A stretch of 64,000 bases of DNA from a bacterium endosymbiont of Escarpia laminata (GTDB lineage: Bacteria; Pseudomonadota; Gammaproteobacteria; Chromatiales; Chromatiaceae): the NCBI GenBank assembly GCA_003660235.1, contig QGON01000066.1, positions 1 through 64,000 of the forward strand, in the 5' to 3' direction. Both the position numbers and the translations under genes were made by a program. The notes under the pieces are model-generated. The model did no database searches and had not been told where the DNA came from. It worked only from the letters and a program-made list of their open reading frames with translations. Shown here in pieces: positions 28,802 through 36,341 of the stretch. Position 1 is the first letter of the stretch. Each line of letters begins with the position of its first letter.

Positions 28802-28972
28802 GAGTGACTCCTGATTGTGTTGGGTTAGGCCTCCATACATCCCATGAATCGACCTCCCCGCGAAAGCTGGGAGGCACCCCGAACCATGTGCCGATGTATG
28901 TGTGGATTAGTTTTGCTCCCGCACGGGGAAAAACCCCGTAAAGTGAGCAGTGCGAACCGTTTGCGATTCAGC
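28802..28972 (-). promoter_or_regulatory. rpsB mRNA leader, likely S2 autoregulatory element
   Basis: The transcribed leader between the rpsB promoter and ATG is about 170 bases and structured. It has a hairpin ACGGGG-TTTTT-CCCCGT at its 5' part and a second pairing between GCCTCCCAGC and GCGGGGAGG nearer the gene. In gammaproteobacteria the rpsB leader binds S2 to repress rpsB-tsf. The position and double-hairpin form fit; I have not aligned it to the family model. Confidence 0.55.
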
Positions 28973-28979
28973 GGGGCGT

Positions 28980-29008
28980 TTTATACCATACCCGGCGGAT
29001 TGCGACAA
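28980..29008 (-). promoter_or_regulatory. Sigma-70 promoter of rpsB
   Basis: On the minus strand TTGTCG (29008-29003) and TATAAA (28985-28980) are separated by exactly 17 bases, close to the sigma-70 consensus. It lies about 170 bases upstream of the rpsB start and immediately before the divergent map gene. Confidence 0.75.
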
Positions 29009-29065
29009 ATCCCTGACACCCTGTTTCCAACCTCTTTTCTCCAAATTTTCATGACCCTTTGAATT

Positions 29066-29842
29066 ATGAGTGTAACGATCAAGACAACGGACGAAATAGA
29101 GAAGATGCGGATCGCTGGCCGCCTGGCCGCCGAGGTACTGGAGATGATCGAGCCTCATGTCAAGCCCGGAGTCACCACGGAGGAGCTGGACAGGATCTGC
29201 CACGACTACATCGTCGACGTGCAGCAGGCCATCCCTGCCCCACTAAACTATCGGGGGTTTCCAAAGTCGATCTGCAGCTCGATCAACCAGCAGGTCTGTC
29301 ACGGCATTCCCGCTGACAAAAAACTGAAAAAGGGAGACATCGTCAACCTCGACATCACCGTCATCAAGGATGGCTATCACGGAGATACCAGTAAGATGTT
29401 CAGCGTGGGGGAGACCTCCATCCTCGCCAAACGTTTGATAGAGATCACCCGAAAAGCCCTTTGGGTCGGCATCGGCGAGGTTCGCCCCGGCGCCCAGCTT
29501 GGAGACATCGGCCACAAGATTCAGGATTTTGTCGAGAGACACCACTACTCCGTGGTGCGCGAATATTGCGGTCACGGCATCGGCAAGGAGTTTCACGAAG
29601 ACCCCCAGGTTCTCCATTACGGCAGCCCGGGTTCGGGTCTGGTCCTCCAGCCCGGCATGTGTTTCACCATCGAACCCATGGTCAACGCCGGCAAACGCCA
29701 GATAAAACTCCGTCCCGACGGCTGGACCGTGGTCACCAAAGACCGCAGCCTCTCCGCGCAGTACGAACATACCCTGCTGGTGACTGAAACCGGTTGTGAT
29801 GTGCTGACCCTGCGCGCTGAAGAAGCCGACGCCACCCAGTGA
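29066..29842 (+). CDS. map: Methionine aminopeptidase, type I
   Basis: Removes the initiator methionine from new proteins. 258 residues with the metal ligands in NLDITVIKDGYHGDTSKMF (two Asp), GHGIGKEFHEDPQVLHYG (His) and FTIEPMVNAGKR (Glu), and a final Glu in SAQYEHTLLVT. Divergent from rpsB, the usual arrangement. Its stop codon overlaps the GTG start of glnD (GTGA). Confidence 0.97.
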   Translation: MSVTIKTTDEIEKMRIAGRLAAEVLEMIEPHVKPGVTTEELDRICHDYIVDVQQAIPAPLNYRGFPKSICSSINQQVCHGIPADKKLKKGDIVNLDITVIKDGYHGDTSKMFSVGETSILAKRLIEITRKALWVGIGEVRPGAQLGDIGHKIQDFVERHHYSVVREYCGHGIGKEFHEDPQVLHYGSPGSGLVLQPGMCFTIEPMVNAGKRQIKLRPDGWTVVTKDRSLSAQYEHTLLVTETGCDVLTLRAEEADATQ

Positions 29843-32493
29843 TCCCGGCAAAAAACTCAATGTTCGACTTCTCCGCGCTTGACCAGGCGCTGGCAGACAC
29901 ATCATCCACACCTATCCCGATTTTCCGCGACTTCCTGAAGCTGGGCAGTGAAACGATCAGGGAAGGATTCAATCAGGAACAGCCGATAACCGAGCTGGTG
30001 GCCGCCCGCGCCCATCTGGTCGATGCCGTCCTGGATCGTGCCTGGAGACTCCACTTCCAGGATTCCACTGACGCCGCACTGGTCGCTGTGGGTGGATATG
30101 GCCGGGGAGAACTCCATCCGGCCTCAGATATCGACCTGCAGATTCTACTCGACCAGGAAGATCACTTCGAACAGTTGCAGGAACCCTTGGGCCAGTTTCT
30201 CAGCCTGCTCTGGGACATCGGACTGGAAGTTGGCCACAGCGTCCGCACCATTGAGGATTGCATCCGGGAAGCATCAAATGACATCACGGTAGCCACCAAC
30301 CTGATGGAATCCCGGCTGCTTGTCGGACCTGAGAGCCTCTTCAAGATGATGCGGGAAGCCACCAACCCCGCTAAGATTTGGGACAGCAAACGCTTTTTTG
30401 AGGCGAAATTTGCGGAACAGCGGGCACGGCATCAAAAATTCGAGGACAGCGAAAGCAACCTGGAACCCAACATAAAGGAGAGTCCAGGCGGACTGCGGGA
30501 TATTCAGATGATCGGCTGGGTGGTGAAACGCCACTTCCAGGCCGACACCCTGCGTGATCTGGTGAGTCACGGCTTCCTCAACGAGGATGAATACCAGACA
30601 CTGATCGAAGGTCAGGATTATCTCTGGCGCATCCGTTTCGCCCTGCATACCCTTACAGGCAGACGCGGCGACATTTTACTCTTCGATTATCAGCGAACCC
30701 TGGCTAACCAGTTTGGCTATGATGACAATACCGGCAATCTGGCGGTGGAGCAGTTTATGCAGCTCTTCTACCGGACAACGACGGAGTTAAACCGCCTCAA
30801 CGAAATCCTTCTGCAGCACTTCCAGGAAGCGATCCTGTTGGAGAACAGGCTGGATGCCCCCGTTTCTCATGGCAACCGTTTCCAAAGCCGCAACAGGTTT
30901 CTTGAGGTCACCCATCCCGATGTCTTCTCCCGCACCCCCACCGCCCTGCTGGAACTCTTTCTTATCCTGCAGGAGAACCCGGAACTAAAAGGTGTCAGAG
31001 CCAGCACCATCCGCCTGCTGCGGGACAATATTCAGCTGATCAACAGCGCCTTCCGCGCAGACATCCGGGCACAGAGCCTGTTCATGGAGATCCTGCGCCA
31101 ACCCAGGGGCATAACCCGGGAACTGCGCCGCATGAATCGCTATGGCATCCTCGCTGCCTACATTCCAGCCTTTGAAAATATTGTCGGACGTATGCAGTAC
31201 GACCTGTTTCACGTCTATACCGTGGATGAACACACATTGATGGTGCTGCGTAACCTGCGCCGTCTGTCGGTTCCGGAACTCGCTGAAGAAACCCCCTTCT
31301 GCACCCAACTGTTCCGCACCCTGCCGAAGAAAGAGCTGATCTATCTGGCCGCCCTCTTCCACGACATCGCCAAAGGACGTGGCGGCAATCACTCCATACT
31401 CGGTGAGAAGGACGCGGTGGACTTCTGCCGCCTACACCATCTCAGCGAATATGACAGCCATTTGGTCGGCTGGCTGGTGCGCAACCATCTGGTCATGTCC
31501 ATGACCGCCCAGCGCCAGGACATCAACGACCCGGACGTCATCCAGGCGTTTGCTGAAAACGCCGGGAACACAATGCACCTCGACTATCTCTATCTGCTGA
31601 CAGTCGCTGACAGCTGGGCTACCAATCCGAAACGCTGGAACTCATGGAAAGAGTCACTGCTGCGGGATCTCTACAAATCCACCCGCCGTGCCCTGCAGCG
31701 CGGGCTGGACAACCCGCTGGCGCAGGAGGAGTTGATCCGGGAGACAAAATATGAAACGCTGGAACTGCTGGCCAAGGCCGGACACGATGAGAGAGAGATT
31801 CTCAGACTCTGGCAATCCTTCAGCCCGGAGTATTTTCTCTCACACTCTCCCAATGCGATCTGCCGGCAGATTCAGGCCATCATCACCACGCCACCGGAAG
31901 ACCTGCCGCTGGTCGCGATCCATGAAACCGCCGAACACGGCGGCAGCGACGTACTCTACTACGGACCGGATCGCGACAATCTGTTTGCCGTCATGACCAC
32001 CCTGCTGGATCAGTTGGGCCTGTCCATCGTCAACTCCCGCATCATGAGCACGACTCAAGGCTTTTCTCTCGACTCATTCCTGGTCATGGAGGAGGATGGC
32101 AGTCCTGTCCAGCTTGGCCATCGTGCTGAAGAGATCATCACCACCCTGAAAGCCGGATTGACTCAGAAAGACGACCGGCCACTCAAAGTGCATCGCCGCA
32201 TGCCCCGCCAGCACAAGAGCTTCGACACCCCGACCCGCATCTTCTTCTCCCAGGATCCCGCCTACAACCGCACAGTGATGCGTCTGATCGCCCTTGACCG
32301 GCCGGGACTGTTGTCGGAAGTGGGACAGGCCTTCGCCGCCTGCGACATTCGTCTGCAGCACGCAAAAATCGCGACCATCGGCGCAGAGGTGGAGGATATC
32401 TTTTTCATCACCGACCGGGAGAACCAGCCGTTATTGGACAAGCATCAGCTGGCGCGTCTGGAAGCCGCCGTCACCACGCGGCTGCCGGAATAG
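29839..32493 (+). CDS. glnD: Bifunctional PII uridylyltransferase/uridylyl-removing enzyme
   Basis: Senses glutamine and modifies the PII protein, setting nitrogen metabolism. 884 residues: nucleotidyltransferase domain with GGYGRGELHPASDIDLQIL, a helical linker with KESPGGLRDIQMIGWVV, an HD domain with LFHDIAKGRGGNHSILG for uridylyl removal, and two C-terminal ACT domains (VLYYGPDRDNLFAVMTTLLD; LIALDRPGLLSEVGQAFAACD) that bind glutamine. Starts with GTG overlapping the map stop. All catalytic motifs are intact. Confidence 0.97.
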   Translation: MIPAKNSMFDFSALDQALADTSSTPIPIFRDFLKLGSETIREGFNQEQPITELVAARAHLVDAVLDRAWRLHFQDSTDAALVAVGGYGRGELHPASDIDLQILLDQEDHFEQLQEPLGQFLSLLWDIGLEVGHSVRTIEDCIREASNDITVATNLMESRLLVGPESLFKMMREATNPAKIWDSKRFFEAKFAEQRARHQKFEDSESNLEPNIKESPGGLRDIQMIGWVVKRHFQADTLRDLVSHGFLNEDEYQTLIEGQDYLWRIRFALHTLTGRRGDILLFDYQRTLANQFGYDDNTGNLAVEQFMQLFYRTTTELNRLNEILLQHFQEAILLENRLDAPVSHGNRFQSRNRFLEVTHPDVFSRTPTALLELFLILQENPELKGVRASTIRLLRDNIQLINSAFRADIRAQSLFMEILRQPRGITRELRRMNRYGILAAYIPAFENIVGRMQYDLFHVYTVDEHTLMVLRNLRRLSVPELAEETPFCTQLFRTLPKKELIYLAALFHDIAKGRGGNHSILGEKDAVDFCRLHHLSEYDSHLVGWLVRNHLVMSMTAQRQDINDPDVIQAFAENAGNTMHLDYLYLLTVADSWATNPKRWNSWKESLLRDLYKSTRRALQRGLDNPLAQEELIRETKYETLELLAKAGHDEREILRLWQSFSPEYFLSHSPNAICRQIQAIITTPPEDLPLVAIHETAEHGGSDVLYYGPDRDNLFAVMTTLLDQLGLSIVNSRIMSTTQGFSLDSFLVMEEDGSPVQLGHRAEEIITTLKAGLTQKDDRPLKVHRRMPRQHKSFDTPTRIFFSQDPAYNRTVMRLIALDRPGLLSEVGQAFAACDIRLQHAKIATIGAEVEDIFFITDRENQPLLDKHQLARLEAAVTTRLPE

Positions 32494-32521
32494 TATTCAG
32501 CAGGGCGCCCCGCAAGCGAAA

Positions 32522-33694
32522 TCAGCGCTTGCTGCCCAACTTGCCGCCACTCCCCTGCAGTGAGAGCAGGTTGGAGTCGAAGACATAGGTCCGCTTGCCC
32601 TTTTCCCGAAACCTCTCCAGCGCCAGCTTGATGACACGAGTGGTTAAGGCTGCAAACGAAACACCGCTCGCCTCCCAGAGGTAAAACGCCAGTGATCCGG
32701 GGATGGTATTGACCTCGTTGACAAAGACATCACCACTCTCCTCATCAACAAGAAAGTCGATACGAACCACTCCACTCGCGCCAATCAGGCTGAACGTCTC
32801 TTTTGCCAACTGGCGGATCCTGTCCGCCAGTTCCGCGGGTATCTCCGCCGGCAGTACACGATCGGTGGAGCTGATGCCCTTGGTCTTGCCACCCTGGTAT
32901 TTGTCGGCAAAATTCAGGATTCCGCTGGAACGCAGAGGCTCCTCCAGTGCCGCAACCTCCGACTCATCCCGGTTACCCAGCACCGAGGCGTTGATCTCCT
33001 TGAGTCGGGTCACCATACGTTCGACCAGGATTGAAGGATCGTACTGGCCGGCATTTTCAATCGCCTCCTCCAACTCCGCTTCCGAGGCAGCGACACTGAT
33101 ACCGATGCTCGATCCAAGATTCGCCGGTTTGACCACTACCGGGTAACCCAATCTGGACTGGATCCGGTCGATAATCGCCCGCCTGTCCTGATACCAGGCA
33201 TCCATCCGGCAACTCTCCGACTCCACCACCGGGATGCCGTTACCCCGCAACAGTGTCTTGGTCAGAACCTTGTCCATGCCGATGACCGACGCAGTGACGT
33301 CACAGCCTGCATAGGGAACACCCGCCATCTCAAGCAGCCCCTGCAGGGTACCGTCCTCGCCATTGGTGCCGTGAATAACAGGAAAGACGATATCAAGTTT
33401 ATCGATGAGGTTGTTTTTAAGACGGGCCGGAGGAGCACGGTAGAGTTCAAGCTGCCCACCATTTCCGTGAGGCATAACTTCTGTGCTTTCGGAGAGCAGG
33501 GGTTCCAGTTGCTTGAAGTTGTCGATCTCAGACAACTTTTCACCGATGTACCACTCACCCGTTTTACTGATGTAAACCGGCGTCACGCGGTAGAGATCGG
33601 CATCGATTGCATGGACGACCTGCAGACCGGAAATGATAGAGACCTCATGTTCTACCGAGCGGCCACCAAAAAAGACGCCAACATTGGTTTTCAT
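32522..33694 (-). CDS. D-alanine-D-alanine ligase family ATP-grasp enzyme
   Basis: A 390-residue ATP-grasp ligase. VGVFFGGRSVEHEVSIISG at the N-terminus, VFPVIHGTNGEDGTLQGLLE, YPVVVKPANLGSSIGISVA, VVRIDFLVDEESGDVFVNEVNTIPGS define the Ddl family. The omega-loop region reads NFADKYQGGKTKGISSTDRV, longer and glycine-rich compared with E. coli DdlB, and the protein is about 80 residues longer than DdlB. It is the last gene of a hydrolase/Mur-ligase/Ddl operon separate from the usual dcw cluster, so it is probably a second ligase; whether its product is D-Ala-D-Ala or another D-Ala-D-X dipeptide cannot be read from sequence. Confidence 0.85.
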   Translation of the reverse strand: MKTNVGVFFGGRSVEHEVSIISGLQVVHAIDADLYRVTPVYISKTGEWYIGEKLSEIDNFKQLEPLLSESTEVMPHGNGGQLELYRAPPARLKNNLIDKLDIVFPVIHGTNGEDGTLQGLLEMAGVPYAGCDVTASVIGMDKVLTKTLLRGNGIPVVESESCRMDAWYQDRRAIIDRIQSRLGYPVVVKPANLGSSIGISVAASEAELEEAIENAGQYDPSILVERMVTRLKEINASVLGNRDESEVAALEEPLRSSGILNFADKYQGGKTKGISSTDRVLPAEIPAELADRIRQLAKETFSLIGASGVVRIDFLVDEESGDVFVNEVNTIPGSLAFYLWEASGVSFAALTTRVIKLALERFREKGKRTYVFDSNLLSLQGSGGKLGSKR

Positions 33695-33735
33695 CGACTA
33701 TACCTTCAGCTCAAACAAATTCGAAATACTGCTTT

Positions 33736-33853
33736 CACCACGAAGAGCACGAAGGTTTGAGATCTCTCCCTAGGGTCGAGATAACAATAATGCAATTAAT
33801 CAAATCCTCCCTGACGAAACATTTTCTTCGTGTCCTTCGTGTTCTTCGTGGTT
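33736..33853. repeat. Inverted repeat of CTTCGTG words between Ddl and Mur-ligase genes
   Basis: CACCACGAAGAGCACGAAGG (33736-33755) is the near-perfect inverse of CCTTCGTGTTCTTCGTGGTT (33834-33853), 18 of 20 bases pairing or matching, with about 78 AT-rich bases between. Repeats of CTTCGTGTCCTTCGTGGT words are known intergenic repeats in many genomes. The element forms most of the 182-bp gap in the operon and could affect mRNA stability there. Confidence 0.65.
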
Positions 33854-33876
33854 AATTATGTTTTTTCAATCGGACA

Positions 33877-35478
33877 CTAATTATAAGTATCCGGCAGATC
33901 ATTTTCATAGAGCACTACATCACCCTCTCGCGAGATCTTCGCAAAATGATCATTGGCCTCATTCAGATGGGCTGCAATATAGATCTGGTTCTCCGGATAA
34001 CCTGCCGAAACCAGCCCCTCATAGATCGGCTTGGCCTGCTCTATACCCACCAGAATGACATAGTCACAGCGGCTTGCAGCGTAGGCGCCAAGAAGACGAT
34101 TCTCCTCCGCCTCCGTTTCGCCAAGCTCAACCATGCCCGGAGTAATCAATACCTTTCTGTTGCCCTCAATCTCCCGCAGCACATCCAGGGCGGCTCGCAC
34201 CCCCATTGGATTGGAGCTGAAAGCATCGTCAATGATGGTGATGCCCGCAGCGCTCTGTTTCACGTTCAATCGGTGCGGCGCCGGCTGCAGCGAGCGCACC
34301 GCCGCCCTGATCCGGTTTTCCGGCACACCCAGCTCCATCGCCACTGCGACTGCAGAGACGATGTTGTAGATATTGTTTTTTCCCAGAAGACGGGTCTCCA
34401 GCAGCATCTCCCCGTTCGGTAAAGAGAGCGTGAGCGCAGTCAGACCATTGGCCAGATATTTGATCTCGCGCGCCGCATAATCCGCGCCCGCTGAATCGAC
34501 GCCGAAACTGACAACCCTCGCCTGAGTCCTGCCTCGCACTTCAGCAAAACTCTCATCATCCGCATTGAGAAACGCGATGCCATCGGACGGCAGGGATTCG
34601 ACCAACTCCGATTTGGTCTTCACAATATTGGCAAGACTCTTGAACATCTCCAGATGCTGTTTGCCGATGGTGGTGATCAAACCATACCTGGGGTGCACCA
34701 ACTCGCAGATCTCCCGGATATCACCCGGCTGTTTGGCGCCCATCTCCACCAGAAAGAGATCGTGTATCGGTTTGAGCTTCTCCCGGATAATACGAGTCAC
34801 CCCCAGCAGGGTGTTGAAACTGCCCGGCGTCATCAATGCATTATATTTGTCCAGCAACAGTTCATTCAGGATGAATTTGGTACTGGTCTTGCCATAGCTC
34901 CCGGTGATACCGACCACCTGAAGCCCCGGCATGCCGTTAATGATCTTCCCCGCATCGCCGATGTACCATCTGGCGATGGCCGACTCCACCGGCACCGCCA
35001 ACAGGTTGGCGACGACCAGCAGCCAGGGCAGCAACAGCAGGAGCAGGCCCAGCATGAGAAAGAGAGAGAAACAGGGGATAGATGACAATCCCGTTGATCC
35101 CAGAAAAAACGCCGGTAGCGACGCGCCCACCCAGATCAGAAAGATTGCCGTCATCAGGCGTCTGACCCGTCCTGTCACCACCAACGGTTTTTTTACCGGC
35201 ACTTTGGGACGTCTCAGACTGAGCAGCAGGAATCCCCCGATCCAGATGCCGAAAAACAGCCCGCTGTTCCAGTAAAACAGAAGCGCCACAAGCGGTAGCA
35301 GTGAGACCAGGCCAAGACGTTTAAGCCGATCCTCATTCAGCCAACGCAGATAACGTTCGTTGCGATAGGAGTTGAGCTGCAGCATGTGCAGGTAGTGCAG
35401 AACTGCGCGTCCGGCAATAACAGCGTAGAGCGTCAGGGCAAGCAGCACAGCAAGCGTCTGGAACAGGGCAGCCCCCAT
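33877..35478 (-). CDS. Membrane-anchored MurF-like Mur ligase
   Basis: A 533-residue protein with four or so N-terminal membrane segments (residues 1-165, for example LLLLLPWLLVVANLLAV) followed by a Mur-ligase ATPase: P-loop VVGITGSYGKTSTKF, VEMGAKQPGDI, STIGKQHLEMF-like TTIGKQHLEMFKSL, LLGKNNIYNIVSAVAVA, and APHRLNVKQSAAGITIIDDAFSSNP. The last motifs are those of MurF, which adds D-Ala-D-Ala to the stem peptide. Ordinary MurF has no membrane domain. Its neighbours are a Ddl-type ligase and a hydrolase, so the three may make and attach a dipeptide to a membrane-bound acceptor. Related trios occur in Firmicutes as far as I recall. Confidence 0.82.
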   Translation of the reverse strand: MGAALFQTLAVLLALTLYAVIAGRAVLHYLHMLQLNSYRNERYLRWLNEDRLKRLGLVSLLPLVALLFYWNSGLFFGIWIGGFLLLSLRRPKVPVKKPLVVTGRVRRLMTAIFLIWVGASLPAFFLGSTGLSSIPCFSLFLMLGLLLLLLPWLLVVANLLAVPVESAIARWYIGDAGKIINGMPGLQVVGITGSYGKTSTKFILNELLLDKYNALMTPGSFNTLLGVTRIIREKLKPIHDLFLVEMGAKQPGDIREICELVHPRYGLITTIGKQHLEMFKSLANIVKTKSELVESLPSDGIAFLNADDESFAEVRGRTQARVVSFGVDSAGADYAAREIKYLANGLTALTLSLPNGEMLLETRLLGKNNIYNIVSAVAVAMELGVPENRIRAAVRSLQPAPHRLNVKQSAAGITIIDDAFSSNPMGVRAALDVLREIEGNRKVLITPGMVELGETEAEENRLLGAYAASRCDYVILVGIEQAKPIYEGLVSAGYPENQIYIAAHLNEANDHFAKISREGDVVLYENDLPDTYN

Positions 35479-35481
35479 AAA

Positions 35482-36186
35482 TCAGGTTTCCATTTGCAGA
35501 AAATAGTCGACGATGATCTGGAACTCGCCAGGCCTTTCCAGATAGGAGAAGTGTCCTGCTCCCTTGATGAGAGCCAGACCACAATCGGGTATCTGCGCCT
35601 CCATCACCTTCGCCTGATAGAGAGGCGTATCCAGATCGTTCTCTCCCCAGACCAGCAGGGTGGGCGCTTTGATCCCGGACAGCAGGGGCGTCAGATCTTC
35701 ATTCACCACCTTTACCAGGGTCTGCCGCATGACGGGGGAGGCATTGCGGTAATCTTCGGAACCGGCACGTGCGCGCATCTTTTTCAGTAGCGGTGGATAG
35801 AGCCTGCCCAAAACATTTTTCATCAGCTTGTATGAATAGACCTTGAGGTAGTAGTTCAGGCTGCGGCGGGGTTTGACCCCGGCACTGTCCACCAGAATCA
35901 ATCTTCTGACCGCTATCCTCGCCGCCAGGCGGATCGCCAGCCGGCCACCGAAGGAGTGACCGATGATCGCAGGATTTTCGATCCCCATCTCTCCGATAAA
36001 ACGCTCCACCAACGCCGCATATTCCGTCGTTCCCCATGGGGATTCCGGCTCCCGGCTGTCACCGAAACCGGGAAGATCCAATGCGTAGACACAATATTTT
36101 TTCGCCAGATGCTGCCTGACAGCCGCGAAACTTCCGAGATCGCTGCCCCAGCCGTGCAGGATAAGCACACGACTCCCACTGCCCAT
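35482..36186 (-). CDS. Alpha/beta hydrolase, first gene of the Mur-ligase/Ddl operon
   Basis: A 234-residue alpha/beta hydrolase: oxyanion LILHGWGSD, nucleophile in IIGHSFGGRLAIRLA (Ser), aspartate in LVWGENDLDTPL, and histidine in IKGAGHFSYLERP. There is no export signal. It precedes the Mur ligase by three bases, so it is in the same transcript. The substrate is unknown; its placement suggests processing of a cell-wall intermediate or quality control of the ligase product. Confidence 0.8.
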   Translation of the reverse strand: MGSGSRVLILHGWGSDLGSFAAVRQHLAKKYCVYALDLPGFGDSREPESPWGTTEYAALVERFIGEMGIENPAIIGHSFGGRLAIRLAARIAVRRLILVDSAGVKPRRSLNYYLKVYSYKLMKNVLGRLYPPLLKKMRARAGSEDYRNASPVMRQTLVKVVNEDLTPLLSGIKAPTLLVWGENDLDTPLYQAKVMEAQIPDCGLALIKGAGHFSYLERPGEFQIIVDYFLQMET

Positions 36187-36263
36187 AACATCATAGTGGA
36201 GACGAATATTGTGGATAGTAGTGTAAATCGTTATCTCCCGGTCAGACAGTGAGGTTGCCGGTT

Positions 36264-36319
36264 CCGCTGTGCTTGAACCGGCCTACTACTGGACTTGCAG
36301 GCCGGTTCAAGCACAGCGG
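36264..36319. repeat. REP-like palindrome (21-bp perfect arms)
   Basis: CCGCTGTGCTTGAACCGGCC plus T (36264-36284) and its exact inverse (36299-36319) flank a 14-base spacer. The words CTTGAACCGGCC and the CAAGC(G/A)(C/T)AGCGGATC core recur at 46090-46180 and 63596-63685. This is a REP-type intergenic family of this genome. It lies between two convergent-free minus-strand genes and may end the transcript of the 36342 gene. Confidence 0.85.
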
Positions 36320-36341
36320 ATCAGACAAAGCGCTGGGCCAA

